Source: Deltaproteobacteria bacterium
Lineage (GTDB): Bacteria > Desulfobacterota > Dissulfuribacteria > Dissulfuribacterales > UBA3076
Assembly (NCBI GenBank): GCA_030618205.1
Contig: JAUXDR010000073.1
Coordinates: forward strand, 1-6,024
DNA: 6,024 bases
Direction of reading: 5' to 3'
Shown in pieces: positions 4,608 to 6,024 of this stretch (positions are counted from its first letter, which is position 1; the number at the start of each line of letters is the position of its first letter). The translations under genes were made by a program, and so were the position numbers. Below the pieces are notes generated by a model, which had not been told where the DNA came from, searched no databases, and was given only the letters and a program-made list of their open reading frames with translations.

Positions 4608-6024
4608 TCGCCAATACGATTCTTATTGTCGATGATGACAGTGATCTGTGCGACAACCTGACTGATATTCTTCAGGATGAGGGCTATGAATTGCTTAATG
4701 CCGCCACATGCGCCGAAGGATTGAAACTGGCGAGCGAACGAAGACCAAAGGCAGCGCTCCTGGACGTAAGATTACCGGATGGTTCGGGTACGGAGCTGTT
4801 GACCCAACTGAAACAAACAAACCCTGATTGTTTCTGTATCATGATAACAGGGTGTCCGGACCTGAATTTCGCTGTGGCTGCGCTGGAAAAGGGGGCGTTC
4901 CAATATGTGCGAAAGCCTGTCCAGCCGACAAAATTATTGAAGCTTTTAGAAGACGTCTTTGAAACAATCAGCCTCAGGGAAAAGGAACAACAGGCTAAGG
5001 AGGCATTGCGGAAAAGAAACAAGGAACTGGAGGGAATTAACAAGCGGCTTAACATGATCGTCACTTCGGCGAAAAGGCTTGCGAGTAGCTCACGTTTAAA
5101 GGGATTTGGTCCGCTCCTTGAGATCGGTCCGCTCCTTTTAAAAGAATTTACCAAGAACCTGTCAGCCGAGGGTGGAAGCCTCTATATCTGCAAAGAAGAC
5201 TCCCTTTTCCTCGTTGATTCACTCGGCCCCCGGCATGCGCCTTCCACAATCCCCTTCCCTTTGAGAAAAAACAGTGTCTTCGAACGTATAATAACTACAT
5301 GCGAACCGATTTTCATGGAAAATATCAATGAAGAAAGCGATATAATCCCAAGTGGCTGGGATGGCTATAAAGAGGGTTCGCTCCTTGTATTTCCACTACT
5401 GGATGAAAATGATAAAATTTTCGGCATCGTCTCCCTTCATTGCAAAACCGAGCCGCCCTTTACGCATCAAGACCGGGAGCTAGGCCTGATATTAGCCTCA
5501 TACAGTTGCGAGACGATTCGCGCCTCCAGGGCATTGGAGGCATTAAGAAAGAGCGAAGAACGATTCCGCATTGCAGCAGAAAGCGCAAGCCACTTAATTT
5601 ACGAATGGGACATTGAAAATGGTCATCTTGAATGGTTCGGCAAAATTGATGAACATCTTGGATATAAACCGGGTGAATTGCCAAGAACCATAGAGGCATT
5701 GAAAGACATAATCCACCCTGATGACCTTGACCGCATGACGGCCTCTATTGAAAAGCATATAAATACCTTTGAGCCTTATCATGAAGAGTTCCGTGTATTT
5801 GGAAAGGATGGGACCGTCCATTATTGGTGGAATCGCGGCACTGTTATTTTGGATGAGAAAGGCAACGCCTCAAAATGGATTGGGGTCCAAACAGATGTCA
5901 CCGAGGAAAGGCGACTCAGAAACCAGCTTCAACAATCCCAAAAAATGGAGGCCATCGGGACCCTTGCCGGAGGCATTGCCCATGATTTCAACAACCTGCT
6001 CATGGGTATCCAGGGCCGCACCTC
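4604..6024 (+). CDS. Hybrid sensor histidine kinase, REC-GAF-PAS-HisKA (3' end outside the window)
   Basis: The frame is open from ATG 4604 to the right edge (473 residues seen). An N-terminal receiver (about 4-120) has D10/D11, phospho-acceptor D54 in LLDVRLPDGSG, T82 and K104 in RKP. A coiled coil (about 122-160) leads to a GAF domain (about 155-305) with EGGSLYICKEDSLFLV, IPFPLRKNSVFERI and the closing PPFTHQDRELGLILASYSCE. A PAS domain with the usual PAC tail follows (about 315-437: SEERFRIAAESASHLIYEWD, HPDDLDRM, EFRVFGKDG, WIGVQTDVTEERRL). The HisKA box GTLAGGIAHDFNNLLMGI places the phospho-histidine at H460. The HDFNN form is typical of kinases that go on to HATPase and often a C-terminal receiver, beyond the window. 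No membrane helix is visible, so it should sense a cytoplasmic signal. It overlaps the double-receiver gene by 4 bases and is the natural phosphodonor for it. The GAF ligand and PAS cofactor cannot be told from sequence. Confidence 0.93.
   Translation, partial: MIANTILIVDDDSDLCDNLTDILQDEGYELLNAATCAEGLKLASERRPKAALLDVRLPDGSGTELLTQLKQTNPDCFCIMITGCPDLNFAVAALEKGAFQYVRKPVQPTKLLKLLEDVFETISLREKEQQAKEALRKRNKELEGINKRLNMIVTSAKRLASSSRLKGFGPLLEIGPLLLKEFTKNLSAEGGSLYICKEDSLFLVDSLGPRHAPSTIPFPLRKNSVFERIITTCEPIFMENINEESDIIPSGWDGYKEGSLLVFPLLDENDKIFGIVSLHCKTEPPFTHQDRELGLILASYSCETIRASRALEALRKSEERFRIAAESASHLIYEWDIENGHLEWFGKIDEHLGYKPGELPRTIEALKDIIHPDDLDRMTASIEKHINTFEPYHEEFRVFGKDGTVHYWWNRGTVILDEKGNASKWIGVQTDVTEERRLRNQLQQSQKMEAIGTLAGGIAHDFNNLLMGIQGRT
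5108..5137 (+). repeat. 18-bp in-frame duplication inside the GAF domain of the hybrid kinase
   Basis: GGTCCGCTCCTT occurs at 5108-5119 and again at 5126-5137, a period of 18 bases. The encoded segment reads GFGPLLEIGPLLLKEF, with GPLL repeated six residues apart. It lies in the first helix of the GAF domain. An exact nucleotide repeat of this length suggests a fairly recent six-residue duplication that kept the frame. Confidence 0.75.

Noticed and set aside
3553..5154. Leftward frames of 92, 110 and 156 codons, and a forward 70-codon frame at 4147-4359
   Set aside because: All are shadows of the kinase remnant, the double receiver or the hybrid kinase, with serine- and arginine-rich, non-protein-like translations.
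5460..5821. Leftward frames of 79 and 75 codons
   Set aside because: They are antisense to the GAF and PAS domains of the hybrid kinase.

Overview
The window looks like a stretch of a mid-GC chromosome from an anaerobic, respiratory Gram-negative bacterium. A Desulfobacterota (deltaproteobacterial) origin is my best guess. The guess rests on the many soluble REC/GAF/PAS/HisKA signalling proteins, a quinol-oxidising cytochrome b of the b6 type, a YkgJ-type cysteine-cluster protein, and a heptamer array of the 'GGAGGTC/AGAGGTC' kind. No rRNA, tRNA, CRISPR or intact insertion sequence was seen, so the taxonomy is inference.

Layout. Bases 1-184 hold the possible 3' end of an upstream gene and a 23-bp tandem duplication. 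Bases 185-1021 (+) encode a compact cytochrome b with four haem-ligand histidines at the spacing of cytochrome b6. Bases 1041-1757 (-) encode a YkgJ-type cysteine-cluster protein, convergent with the cytochrome gene, with a small hairpin at the junction. Bases 1758-2218 look intergenic but hold the ruins of a histidine-kinase ATPase domain. Its N-box and G1-box regions are still readable, and they are separated by a 70-bp array of ten 7-bp units whose removal restores the reading frame across that site. From 2225 to the right edge runs a (+) strand signalling cluster. It begins with a REC-GAF-HisKA gene whose C-terminal ATPase half is cut off by a frameshift and an internal deletion (2225-3859). 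Next come an intact double receiver protein (3834-4607) and a large REC-GAF-PAS-HisKA hybrid kinase that runs off the window (4604-6024).

How the genes work together. The last three genes overlap or nearly touch (26 bp and 4 bp overlaps) and read as one operon. It probably encoded a multi-step phosphorelay in which soluble kinases and several receiver domains exchange phosphoryl groups; no DNA-binding or other output domain is visible. Two separate kinase ATPase domains are broken within 2 kb, one beside the heptamer array and one by small indels. The downstream double receiver is intact and the terminal kinase is intact as far as it can be read, so signal input may have moved to the terminal kinase. 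The cytochrome b and YkgJ genes show no operon link to this system.
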